Source: Terriglobia bacterium (GTDB taxonomy: Bacteria > Acidobacteriota > Terriglobia > Terriglobales > Acidobacteriaceae). Taken from it: DNA of 64,000 nt. Of the stretch, positions 41,918 through 50,219 are shown piece after piece. How positions within the stretch are numbered: position 1 is the stretch's first letter; each line of letters starts with the position of its first letter. Below the pieces are notes generated by a model. The model had not been told where the DNA came from. It did no database searches and was given only the letters and a program-made list of their open reading frames with translations. Both the position numbers and the translations under genes were made by a program. The stretch covers positions 131,748-195,747 of the forward strand of contig JAIQEU010000008.1 of the NCBI GenBank assembly GCA_020073665.1, written 5' to 3'.

Positions 41918-42637
41918 ATGATACCTGTACTGTTGCTGCTTGCCGCGCTCCTGGCCAGTCCGCAAACCGCCGCACCATCTGCCGACCAGGTGACCGCCTT
42001 GCTGCGCGCCAAGGACCAGGCGTTGCTCGATGCGATCGCTCCCGGCGACACCAAGACCTGGGATGCCGCCCTGGCCGACGGTGCCGTTTACGTGGACGAA
42101 AACGGTGAGACCATCCCCCGAGCGGAGTACCTGAAGCAGCTCACGCCGTTGCCCGCGGGCGCGTCAGGCACCATCAAGATCAGCCAGTACTCAGCGACGC
42201 TTTACGGCGACGTCGCCACCGTGATTCACACCGACGACGAAGTAGAGAACTACCACGGCGAAACCCTGCACGCACAGTATCTGACCAGCGAAACCTGGCA
42301 GAAGACGGGCGACGACTGGAAGCTCCTGCTGGTGCACACCTATGCGGTCCAACACGACCCGCCAGCGGTGAAGCTGGCTCCGCAGGATCTCGACGCCTAC
42401 GCCGGACGCTATGCTGCCGGCGACCTGGTGTACACCATTCGCCGCGACGGCGACCACCTTGTGGGGACGCGCGAAGGCCGTCCTCCTGTCACCTTGAGCG
42501 CTGAATTGCGTGATGTGTTCTTCATCGTGGGCCAACCCCGCACGCGAAAAATATTCCAGCGCAATGGCGAAGACAAAGTGACCGGGTTCGTGGATCGCCG
42601 CGAGGGGGTTGATCTGGTGTGGACGCGGGTCAAGTGA
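41918..42637 (+). CDS. Secreted SnoaL/DUF4440-like protein
   Basis: The product has 239 residues with a signal peptide (VLLLLAALLASPQTAA). Residues about 25-145 follow the cone-shaped NTF2/DUF4440 pattern: LLRAKDQALLDAIAPGDTKTWDAALADGAVYVDENGETIPRAEYLKQL, then SATLYGDVATVIHTDDEV and SETWQKTGDDWKLLLVHTYA. The C-terminal about 75 residues form a separate beta domain (LDAYAGRYAAGDLVYTIRRDGDHLVGTREGRPPVTL), similar to a DUF3471-type domain found after beta-lactamase-like or NTF2 domains. Binding of a small molecule is plausible; no activity can be assigned. Confidence 0.75.
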   Translation: MIPVLLLLAALLASPQTAAPSADQVTALLRAKDQALLDAIAPGDTKTWDAALADGAVYVDENGETIPRAEYLKQLTPLPAGASGTIKISQYSATLYGDVATVIHTDDEVENYHGETLHAQYLTSETWQKTGDDWKLLLVHTYAVQHDPPAVKLAPQDLDAYAGRYAAGDLVYTIRRDGDHLVGTREGRPPVTLSAELRDVFFIVGQPRTRKIFQRNGEDKVTGFVDRREGVDLVWTRVK

Positions 42638-42920
42638 GTCCAGAAGGGTTAATTGCTAACTACTAATTGCTGCATTCCCGGTGGTGAAACCAAGGTAATG
42701 CCCCAAACCCTGTGCACTGTGCTACACTGTGTTTGCGCTTACAGACCACGGTTGTGTGGTGCGGCTCTTTTGAGTTCAGGAATTGATTCCGAGGATTCCC
42801 GCCTTCGTCCCCTCCGTAAGTTTTCAGCGTAATTACCAAGACTGGTAAACACGAGTTGTTGTGCCGCCCTCCAAGGGTGCGCGCCGCGATCAATTCCACC
42901 AGACAGAAAGCAAGTTAGAT

Positions 42921-44153
42921 TTGAAGAATTTCACAGAGTTGCCGATCTGCGCCTATTTGCAGGAGCAGTTGTCGGCCCACAGTTTTTCCATACCCACACC
43001 CGTGCAGGCTGCCGCCATTCCTCCCGCCCTTGAGGGCAAAGACGTGCTGGCCACGGCCCAGACCGGAACCGGCAAGACGCTCGCCTTCCTGCTCCCAATG
43101 ATGGAGCAGATGCTCAAGCAATTCCGGCCAGGGATCGAAGCCCTGATCCTGGTTCCCACGCGGGAACTGGCCATGCAGATCGTCGAGCAATACGACGCGC
43201 TGCGCGGCTCGAAACTGCCGCCCGCAGCCCTGGTGGTTGGAGGCCTCTCCGAGAGACCGCAGCTTACCGCGATCCGCCGGGCGCGCGTGATCGTCGCTAC
43301 CCCCGGCAGGCTCGAGGATTTCCTCGGCCGCAAACTGGTCGACTTCCGTACCATTCGCATGCTGGTGCTCGATGAAGCTGATCGCATGATGGACATGGGG
43401 TTCATCCCGGCCATCCGCCGCATTGCGGCTCTTCTTCCGAAGAACCGTCAGACCATGTGCTTCTCGGCGACGCTGGAAGCCTCGGTCGCGCACCTGGTAC
43501 AGGACTACATGCGGACGCCGGTACGGGTCGCATTGGGCTCGGTGCTGAAGCCCTCAGAAAACGTTCAAGTGCAGGCTTTCGAAGTTCCGGCAGGACAGAA
43601 GCAGGAGATACTGGAGCGGTTGCTGTCGAAAGAAACCGGGCGATGCCTGGTGTTTGCGCGGACCAAGCGCGGCACCGAGCGTCTGGCCCGGCGGTTGGCC
43701 CGCGAGGGATTCACGGCAGCCATGATTCACGGCGACCGTTCGCAATCTCAGCGGACTGCCGCTCTCAGCGGGTTTCAGCAGGGACGTTTCCAGGTGCTGG
43801 TCGCGACTGACCTGGCCTCGCGTGGCATTCACGTCGAGGATATTGCGCACGTCATCAATTACGACCTGCCGCAGGTGGCGGAAGATTTCATCCACCGGGT
43901 AGGCCGTACCGGACGTGCCGGTGAGCAGGGCCTTGCGTCGACGCTGTTCGATCGCGAACAACGGTCGGAGTTGCGGCAACTGGAGCGCACGCTGGGGATT
44001 CGTATGGAACTGAAGTGTCCCGATGGCTATTTTTCGGCAAATCCCGGACCGGAGAGAGAGAAGAAGAACCTCTCGTCACCCCAGCCTCGGACCGTTACCT
44101 CCCGGAGCACGATTGTTCCGCTCCCCGGAGAAGTCTTCCAGAACGCTAACTGA
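42921..44153 (+). CDS. DEAD-box RNA helicase
   Basis: The product has 410 residues. Motifs in order are the Q motif (FTELPICAYLQEQLSAHSFSIPTPVQAAAIP), I AQTGTGKT, Ia PTRELAMQ, Ib TPGR, II DEAD, III SAT, IV LVFARTKRGTERL, V ATDLASRGIHVEDIAHVINYD and VI HRVGRTGRAG. It unwinds RNA duplexes with ATP, probably in ribosome assembly or at low temperature. The start is unsure: TTG 42921 fits the family length, while GTG 42861 would add 20 residues. A cold-shock protein gene lies just downstream on the other strand, and a terminator follows the stop. Confidence 0.92.
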   Translation: MKNFTELPICAYLQEQLSAHSFSIPTPVQAAAIPPALEGKDVLATAQTGTGKTLAFLLPMMEQMLKQFRPGIEALILVPTRELAMQIVEQYDALRGSKLPPAALVVGGLSERPQLTAIRRARVIVATPGRLEDFLGRKLVDFRTIRMLVLDEADRMMDMGFIPAIRRIAALLPKNRQTMCFSATLEASVAHLVQDYMRTPVRVALGSVLKPSENVQVQAFEVPAGQKQEILERLLSKETGRCLVFARTKRGTERLARRLAREGFTAAMIHGDRSQSQRTAALSGFQQGRFQVLVATDLASRGIHVEDIAHVINYDLPQVAEDFIHRVGRTGRAGEQGLASTLFDREQRSELRQLERTLGIRMELKCPDGYFSANPGPEREKKNLSSPQPRTVTSRSTIVPLPGEVFQNAN

Positions 44154-44177
44154 TCAAGTGTCAGGTCGAAGACGATG

Positions 44178-44206
44178 GGCTGCTACCTCAGGGAGCAGCC
44201 TTTTTT
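44178..44206 (+). terminator. Rho-independent terminator of the DEAD-box helicase gene
   Basis: GGCTGCT (44178-44184) pairs with AGCAGCC (44194-44200), followed by TTTTTT. It lies 25 bases after the helicase stop. Confidence 0.85.
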
Positions 44207-44230
44207 CGTTTTATTCGAACAGCCCCCAGT

Positions 44231-44261
44231 AAAAAAACCCTCCCAGGGGAAACTGGGAGGG
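44231..44261 (-). terminator. Rho-independent terminator of the cold-shock gene
   Basis: On the minus strand CCCTCCCAG pairs with CTGGGAGGG around a six-base loop and is followed by TTTTTTT. It lies 19 bases after the csp stop codon. Confidence 0.88.
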
Positions 44262-44279
44262 TCCAGGAAGCAGAATGGC

Positions 44280-44486
44280 TCAGGCAGCGCGCACGACGTT
44301 GGCTGCCTGGAAGCCCTTGGGGCCTTTCAGCAGATCGAATTCCACGGTCTCGCCCTCGTTCAGCGTGCGGTAACCGTTCTCCTGGATGGCGGAGAAATGT
44401 ACGAAGACATCCTCTCCGGTGGAGCGTTGGATGAAACCATAACCCTTAGCCCCGTTGAACCACTTAACTGTGCCCTTCTCTCTCAC
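44280..44486 (-). CDS. Cold-shock protein (CspA family)
   Basis: The product has 68 residues and is a full-length single cold-shock domain. RNP1 is KGYGFIQ and RNP2 is VFVHF; the start [15 protein letters not shown] and the end [11 protein letters not shown] are typical. CSD proteins bind single-stranded RNA and melt secondary structure. The start codon is GTG, with AAAGGAG seven bases upstream. The gene ends in a strong terminator and is convergent with the DEAD-box helicase gene, a pair that would fit cold adaptation. A 17-base palindrome lies 54 bases upstream of the start. Confidence 0.95.
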   Translation of the reverse strand: MREKGTVKWFNGAKGYGFIQRSTGEDVFVHFSAIQENGYRTLNEGETVEFDLLKGPKGFQAANVVRAA

Positions 44487-44929
44487 AAAGAACTCCTTTC
44501 GACTCTGCTCAGTGATTTATCGTTCCGCACCCTTTGTTGAAGTTCGAACTTCGAACTACCCCCTCAAAGGAGACGGACGCACAACTGCCGATGTCTCATG
44601 CCCGAGCGAAGCGGCGCCAACAAGAAAGGCTCCTGAGTTTTGCGCCGTGTTGCGGGGAGAGTGCGGCGCAAAGCTCCGGAGCCTGTCGTGCTTGACCGAG
44701 TTTCGACTGCTTGCACAAAACATCAACCCAACACGTGGACGTCGCTGCTCATCCGGCCTCAGCGAGCAACAGATAATATGCAGGAAATCGGGTTTCTGGC
44801 AAGAGGAGAAATGAGGTCAAAGCTCCTAGAGTCATGGACTTGGGCGTCAAATATCTTGACCGGCAGTCATGCCAGCCTGGGGTACGGGCGGCTCCGCACC
44901 CGCCGGATTTGTTGCAAGTCTCTGATAAT
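44487..44929. other. Long divergent intergenic region upstream of csp and the BrkB-like gene
   Basis: About 440 bases contain no supported gene. It should hold the csp promoter and leader and the promoter of the YihY-like gene. The only distinct structure is the palindrome at 44541-44557. An AACAGATAATATG motif near 44768 and a CTGATAATATG motif at 44922 share AT-rich cores, the latter forming the start of the BrkB-like gene. Confidence 0.4.
44541..44557. promoter_or_regulatory. Perfect palindrome upstream of the cold-shock gene
   Basis: AGTTCGAA-C-TTCGAACT is an 8-1-8 inverted repeat 54 bases upstream of the csp start. It could be a repressor operator or a hairpin in the leader. Confidence 0.45.
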
Positions 44930-45805
44930 ATGGGAGAAATCGTGGTCAATCCTCCTTCCATTCTGACCGTGCCGGTAGCCCGGCCAAAGGCTGCGCCCTA
45001 CTCCGGGCTGGTCCGTTCCACGGTGAAATATTTGTTACGCACCGAGGTACATACGTTTGCATTTTCGGTCGCCGCCAATGCAATCCTGTCGTTCTTCCCG
45101 TTCGTGCTGCTGCTGTTGATGCTCATCCGCCGGGTGATCCACTCGCGCGTGATGTACGACGTGGTGGTGCAACTGCTGCGCGACTACCTGCCGGCGGGGC
45201 AGGACTTCGTGATCCGCAATCTGAACGCTCTGGTGGAAGCGCGGCAACGCGCGCAGGTGGCGTCGCTGCTGATCCTGCTGGTGACCTCGACCGGAACCTT
45301 CATGCCGCTCGAAGTAGCGCTGAACCGTATCTGGCGCTTTCCCAATAACCGCTCCTACCTGGGAAACCAACTGGTTTCGCTGGGCCTGGCCTTCGGCTGC
45401 GGAGTTTTAGCCCTGACGTCGATCGCCCTGACGGCGGGCAACGTCGCCTTGTTGGGATCGGTGTTGCACGGCCACGGCGCCTTAGTGGTTCGCATGGTTG
45501 GCTTCCTGGTCATGAAGACCTTCGCTATCACCGCCAGCATCGCCATCTTCTTCCTCATCTACTGGCTGTTGCCCAATGGCAAGGTTCCGGCGCGGGCCGT
45601 GCTGCCGACCGCGGTGATCATGGGCTTGCTCTCGGAAAGCTTGAAGTACGCCTATATCCTGGCGCTGCCCCGGCTGAATTTTCAGGAAGTATACGGGCCG
45701 TTCGCCTTGTCCGTCAGCTTGATGTTCTGGGCATTCCTGTCGGGATTGCTCCTGCTGACGGGTGCACACTTGTCGGCCGAGCTGCACGGGCGGCACATAG
45801 CCTGA
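44930..45805 (+). CDS. YihY/BrkB-family membrane protein
   Basis: The product has 291 residues and about six membrane segments. AFSVAANAILSFFPFVLLLLMLI near residue 40, LVTSTGTFMPLEVALNRIW near 125 and LLPNGKVPARAVLPTAVIMGLLSESLKYAYILALPRLNFQEVYGPFALSVSLMFWAFLSGLLLLTGAHLSAEL at the end are family hallmarks. The family is often misnamed ribonuclease BN; its members are inner-membrane proteins of uncertain role. ATG 44930 is preferred, although an in-frame ATG at 44834 exists. The usual WAASISYYTLLSLFPL motif is changed to VAANAILSFFPFV. Confidence 0.85.
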   Translation: MGEIVVNPPSILTVPVARPKAAPYSGLVRSTVKYLLRTEVHTFAFSVAANAILSFFPFVLLLLMLIRRVIHSRVMYDVVVQLLRDYLPAGQDFVIRNLNALVEARQRAQVASLLILLVTSTGTFMPLEVALNRIWRFPNNRSYLGNQLVSLGLAFGCGVLALTSIALTAGNVALLGSVLHGHGALVVRMVGFLVMKTFAITASIAIFFLIYWLLPNGKVPARAVLPTAVIMGLLSESLKYAYILALPRLNFQEVYGPFALSVSLMFWAFLSGLLLLTGAHLSAELHGRHIA

Positions 45806-45943
45806 TCGGCTGTTCCCTTTCAGGAATACCGTTATTTCATCACATACTTTCGTGACTGCCGGCACAGCCCAATCGTTGCTCTCTCTCTAGCATCGAACTA
45901 CTCCCCGTCCCAGGCTGGCCTCGGAATCTCAGCGAGGCGCGCC

Positions 45944-46486
45944 ATGCCATCCTTCCGCAAATTTTTCTGGCTGATTCTAGTTCTCTTGCTCAGTTTGCAT
46001 CCCGTCCTGAACGCGCAGCCCGCCGCGCGGCCTGGACGCTCCAGTTCCCCCACGCTGGGGCAGTTGACCCGGAAGGCGGGTTACGTCTTCGACGGCACGG
46101 TCTTGTCGGTGGTCCGGGTCGGCACACCCCATGACGTGCCGGCCGTGCAAATCACGTTCCGCATAGAACGTGGAATCCGTGGAACCCAAACCGGGCAACT
46201 GCTGACGGTGCGCGAGTGGGCGGGACTGTGGGAATCCGGAGAACGTTATCGGCCCGGGGAACGCGTTCTGTTGTTTCTTTATCCACCCAGCAAGCTGGGC
46301 CTGACCAGCCCAGTGGGTGGAGCCTTGGGCCGGTTCGCGGTCGATGCCAGGGGATTCGTCAATATGCAGCCTGGGCGAGGAGAGGCACTACCCGCCAGCT
46401 CCTCGGTGGAGCCGCAATCCCGGGGCAGACACCGCCTGCGTACAGCCGATTTTGCCCGCGCGATTCAGCGATCGCAGGAGGAGTAG
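45944..46486 (+). CDS. Secreted protein of unknown function
   Basis: The product has 180 residues with a signal peptide (FFWLILVLLLSLHPVLNAQ). The mature part has an OB-like beta pattern: LGQLTRKAGYVFDGTVLSVVRVGTPHDVPAVQITFRIERGIRGTQTGQLLTVREWAGLW, then YRPGERVLLFLYPPSKLGLTSPVGG. This resembles small domains found near surface-exposed proteases in Acidobacteriota, but I know no family name. It ends two bases before the start of the 1054-residue matrixin-like gene, whose AGGAGGAG ribosome-binding site lies inside its last codons, so the two are clearly one unit and probably exported together. Confidence 0.75.
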   Translation: MPSFRKFFWLILVLLLSLHPVLNAQPAARPGRSSSPTLGQLTRKAGYVFDGTVLSVVRVGTPHDVPAVQITFRIERGIRGTQTGQLLTVREWAGLWESGERYRPGERVLLFLYPPSKLGLTSPVGGALGRFAVDARGFVNMQPGRGEALPASSSVEPQSRGRHRLRTADFARAIQRSQEE

Positions 46487-46488
46487 CC

Positions 46489-49400
46489 ATGGCGACTCAT
46501 TTCCGCTTTCATCGCTCAGCCGTTACAGAGGTAAAGTCAAACCCTCTCACCACGGTACACACTGGCCGCAGGCAACCCACCCTTCCACTGCTCATCCGCG
46601 GCTTTTGGCCGGTGGTGTACGCGCTCATCCTGGTACTGCTTCTGTTGACCTTCCTGGTGGAATTGGCGCGGGCCGGCGGGCCGCACTACGTCGCGGGCAC
46701 CAGCTACTTCGATCCTGCCACCAAGGGCACCGCAGTGACCTGGGCCCGGGGAGCAGTCACCTACTACACCGACCAGGGCGACTTGGGCCCGCTGCTTCCC
46801 CAAGCCAGCGCCGATGCCTTTGTGGCCGACGCCTTCAGCCGCTGGACGTCCATCCCAATGGCGGCGGTCTCAGCCACGCGTGCCGGACATCTCGCCGAGG
46901 ACGTCAGCGGCGCCAACGTGATCGTGAACATCGACGGCTCCATCAGTATGCCGAGCGATATCTTGCCCGGCGCGGTGGGCACACCGGTCGGCATTGTCTA
47001 CGACGCCGACGGCAAGGTCATTGATGCGCTCCTCGGCCTGGGTGCAGGAGGCTCCGACTACTGTTTCACCAATGCCGTCGTAGGCGGCCCCGACAATCTC
47101 AGCCCCAGCGCAAACTTCCTGCATGCCCTGGTGATCCTCAATGGAAACTGCGCGCAGACTAACAACCAGCTTGCGGACCTGAAGTACCGCATAGTTCGCC
47201 TGCTGGGCCGCGTGCTGGGGCTCGACTGGTCACAGGTGAACCTGAACGTTCAGACGCGCAATCCCGTCCCGGCCCCGGAAGACTACGCCGGCTTCAGCAT
47301 CATGCATGCGCTTGACCTGGTCAGTTGTGTTCCCATCTCTGCGTGTTATGCCAACGCCGATCAGCCCAAGATGGATGACCGTGCGGCGCTCGCCCGCCTC
47401 TATCCGGTGACCGCGCAGAACCAGTCCAATTTTCCGAGCAAGCAGCTGTTCTCCGAAAACACGATTCGCATTCATGGCTCGGTCCGCTTTATGGACGCCA
47501 GCGGGCAACCCGCTCAGTCCATGCAGGGCGTGAACGTGGTGGCACGCTGGGTTGACCCTGCCACCGGAAAAGCCTCGCGAACCACGGCCGCTTCCGCGGT
47601 CTCCGGTTCTCTGTTCTGTGGCAATGCCGGAAATCCAGTGAATGGTCTTACTGACAGCTCCGGCCAGCCTTTCAATCAATACGGTTCGGATGATCCGACG
47701 GTTGAGGGATTCTTTGACCTCGCCGGATTGGAAATTCCCAACGGGGCAAACAGCGCACAGTACCAGCTGAGCGTGGAAGCCCTGGATCCCTTTTGGTCAC
47801 AGGCCGTGGGCCCGTATGGCCCCTGGCAAGTGCAGCCCTCGGGCGCAGCGCAGCCGATCCTGGTGACGGTGAGCGCGGGTGGCGACCTTCAGCAGGACAT
47901 CCTGATGTCGGCGAGTGCTGCCGATACGCAGGACGCGTTCGGGCCGCAAGGGTACGCCACCCCCGCGCCCGTCCCCACGCCTGGATACTGGCTGGGAACG
48001 CTTTCCGGCTACGGCAACGCCGACTACTTCTGGTTCACCGGGCAAAACTATCGCACCATGTCGGTGGAGGTAACAGCGCTGGATGCGGCAGGCACCCCTT
48101 CGCAAGACAAAGCGCTGCCGGTGATAGGTATATGGGCGCTAGCCGATCCCGAAGGAACGATCGCTCCCGCCCAAACGCCTCTGGCCTTCAACTCCTCGAC
48201 CTTCGGGATGAGTCGCCTGGATGCGATCCTGCTGGCCAACGGCAGCTTTCGCATCGGCATCTCCGACTACCGCGGCGACGGGCGCCCCGATTTCCGCTAT
48301 CAGGCCCGCGTCTTATATGGCGATTCGGTCACTCCGGTTCGCGCCAGCGTGGGCGGCGGCACGGCTCTCGCCATCAAGGGGATCGGATTTCGCTCCGGGA
48401 ATACGGTTAGCGTCGCCAACCTGGCCACTCCAGGGTTGGCGCTATCTCCAAACCAGATCATCGTCACGGCGCCGGCGCTGGCGGACGGAATTCAGAACGT
48501 CATGTTGAATGACCCGGTCACCGGTTCGGCGTCGGTCATGAGCAACGTGCTTACCTACGGCGCCGGGCCGACCGACATGATCAAGCTGATCGCGGGAACG
48601 AATCCCCAGACTCCAGTCGGCGCTGAGGCGGCCAACCCGATCCGCATCGGTGCTTACACCTATGACGGATCCACCCCCGTGGGGGGAGCGAGTGTGGCCC
48701 TGAGCGCGATCCCGGCTGTGGCTTTCGCGGCCTGCGGCGGCGCCTCCAGTTGCACCCTGCTGACCGATGAGAGCGGAGAAGTCTCCACCCGCGTTACCGT
48801 GCTCGCTGCCGGCACCATGACCATCACCGCCCAACTGGCTCCTGCTTCCTATACTCCGGCGAAGTCGGTGCAGACCACGCTGCAAGGCACATCGTCAGCG
48901 CTGGACTTCGCTCTGGCGGCGCCGTATGCGTTTGTTGCCCAGGGAGCCACGCTCGATGCATCCATTTCCGGACGCGTGCTGGCCAACGGCGTTCCGCTGA
49001 GCGGGCGCACCGTGAACTTCCAAGTGGCAAAGGGGGCGGGCACGCTCAGCGCTGCCAATGCCAACACCGATGTCAACGGATACGCGAATACCAGTTTGCA
49101 TCTCTCGGCGCTGGCGTCCGATGTGCAAGTGAGCGCCTGCGTTCAGCCCGGAAGCACTCCGTGCCAGAGCTTTTACGTAACTGCAGTCCCTAATTCGCAA
49201 CTGGCGCTGGAAGCTGTAGCCAATACTGTCCAGGTCATGCCGGTGGGACACAATTTCCAACCGGTCACGGTGCGCGTAACCGATTCTGCGCTGGTGCCGA
49301 ACCCGGTGCGTGGCGCCACCGTGGTCTTTCAATCCCTAGTCGGGCGGTGGACTCACGCCTCGCCTATTCAGTGGACCGTAGGAGACACCGTCATCACCCG

Positions 49401-49653
49401 AACTCCCATGCCCGTCATCCTGTCCTCCTCGCAGGTTTCCGTGCCGTCCGACGCCAACGGCCTGGCGACCCTACAACCCTCCACCGGCGGCATTGCCGGA
49501 GCGGTGGAGATTCAGGGCACGGCCACCACCGGGGTGAGCACCCTGCCATTTGAACTTCAGTCGTTCGCGGCGGCACAGGACGCGCTGCGGGATGTCACGG
49601 TGCATCGTGACTCGGCTCCTTGCGAACACCGGAACTCTGCGCTGTGCTGGTAG
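46489..49653 (+). CDS. Large secreted protein with degenerate matrixin-like domain and Ig-like repeats
   Basis: The product has 1054 residues. A signal/anchor (VVYALILVLLLLTFLVELARA) is followed by a matrixin-like domain (VTYYTDQGDLGPLLPQASADAFVADAFSRWTSIPMAAVSA). Where active M10 peptidases have HExxHxxGxxH, this protein has RLLGRVLGLDW (R237, L238, R241, G244, W247), so all three zinc His and the catalytic Glu are gone. A carboxypeptidase-regulatory-like region (residues about 320-470), a pre-peptidase-like beta domain (470-610), an IPT/TIG domain (about 613-695) and three bacterial Ig-like domains follow. It is probably a surface-binding protein. The RBS AGGAGGAG precedes ATG 46489. The preceding secreted gene is its operon partner. 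Confidence 0.8.
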   Translation: MATHFRFHRSAVTEVKSNPLTTVHTGRRQPTLPLLIRGFWPVVYALILVLLLLTFLVELARAGGPHYVAGTSYFDPATKGTAVTWARGAVTYYTDQGDLGPLLPQASADAFVADAFSRWTSIPMAAVSATRAGHLAEDVSGANVIVNIDGSISMPSDILPGAVGTPVGIVYDADGKVIDALLGLGAGGSDYCFTNAVVGGPDNLSPSANFLHALVILNGNCAQTNNQLADLKYRIVRLLGRVLGLDWSQVNLNVQTRNPVPAPEDYAGFSIMHALDLVSCVPISACYANADQPKMDDRAALARLYPVTAQNQSNFPSKQLFSENTIRIHGSVRFMDASGQPAQSMQGVNVVARWVDPATGKASRTTAASAVSGSLFCGNAGNPVNGLTDSSGQPFNQYGSDDPTVEGFFDLAGLEIPNGANSAQYQLSVEALDPFWSQAVGPYGPWQVQPSGAAQPILVTVSAGGDLQQDILMSASAADTQDAFGPQGYATPAPVPTPGYWLGTLSGYGNADYFWFTGQNYRTMSVEVTALDAAGTPSQDKALPVIGIWALADPEGTIAPAQTPLAFNSSTFGMSRLDAILLANGSFRIGISDYRGDGRPDFRYQARVLYGDSVTPVRASVGGGTALAIKGIGFRSGNTVSVANLATPGLALSPNQIIVTAPALADGIQNVMLNDPVTGSASVMSNVLTYGAGPTDMIKLIAGTNPQTPVGAEAANPIRIGAYTYDGSTPVGGASVALSAIPAVAFAACGGASSCTLLTDESGEVSTRVTVLAAGTMTITAQLAPASYTPAKSVQTTLQGTSSALDFALAAPYAFVAQGATLDASISGRVLANGVPLSGRTVNFQVAKGAGTLSAANANTDVNGYANTSLHLSALASDVQVSACVQPGSTPCQSFYVTAVPNSQLALEAVANTVQVMPVGHNFQPVTVRVTDSALVPNPVRGATVVFQSLVGRWTHASPIQWTVGDTVITRTPMPVILSSSQVSVPSDANGLATLQPSTGGIAGAVEIQGTATTGVSTLPFELQSFAAAQDALRDVTVHRDSAPCEHRNSALCW

Positions 49654-49690
49654 GGTAAGACCCCGGTCTCAACCCGCCCGGGAGGTCGCC

Positions 49691-50116
49691 ATGGTTCGCC
49701 TGCTATTGTCCGCGTGCTCCCTGGTTCTAGCTTGCACCATTCTTTCCCCAGCTCAGGATCAGAGTCAGCCCACTGGGCCGCCCAAGAACATCGAAGCGCA
49801 AAAGGCACCGGTCAAGGTGCCTACCGTACCTGTGCTGGCAGATGGCACACCGGTGTTTCTGAAGTTGCTGGATACCGTGAACGCGCAAGAGGCAAAGGTC
49901 GGCGACCCTGTGAAATTCATGGTTACCACCAACGTACGGTATCGTGATCTGGTGGTGATTCCGCGGGAGACCATCGTGATGGGCCGGGTCACTAAGGTGC
50001 AACCAGCGCGCCGCATGATAGAGGCGACTTCGAAGCCGGTCACGGATAAGGACTACTGGAACTCTCCCAGCAAATGCACACCGTTGCCGGCGGAGCCAGT
50101 TTCACAAGGCAAGTGA
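49691..50116 (+). CDS. Secreted single-copy beta-domain protein, possibly truncated
   Basis: The product has 141 residues with a signal peptide (LLLSACSLVLACTILSPAQ). One domain (ADGTPVFLKLLDTVNAQEAKVGDPVKFMVTTNVRYRDLVVIPRETIVMGRVTKVQPARR) is homologous to the two domains of the 13660-15093 protein. After ARRMIEATSKPV the sequence (DKDYWNSPSKCTPLPAEPVSQGK) loses the expected pattern, so the 3' part may be missing. GGGAGG precedes the ATG. It lies 37 bases after the large matrixin-like gene and may be its operon partner. Confidence 0.65.
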   Translation: MVRLLLSACSLVLACTILSPAQDQSQPTGPPKNIEAQKAPVKVPTVPVLADGTPVFLKLLDTVNAQEAKVGDPVKFMVTTNVRYRDLVVIPRETIVMGRVTKVQPARRMIEATSKPVTDKDYWNSPSKCTPLPAEPVSQGK

Positions 50117-50219
50117 ACGGCCAGAGTGTGGCGCGGGCACACCTGTCTCACAGCGGCTTGCTCCGCGGCCAACGGCATTCCACCTCAGATCGGCGGACAA
50201 GAGTGTCCGCCCCACACCA

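Noticed and set aside
42663-42899. A 78-codon minus-strand frame upstream of the helicase gene
   Set aside because: It has no ribosome-binding site or family pattern and overlaps the helicase leader.
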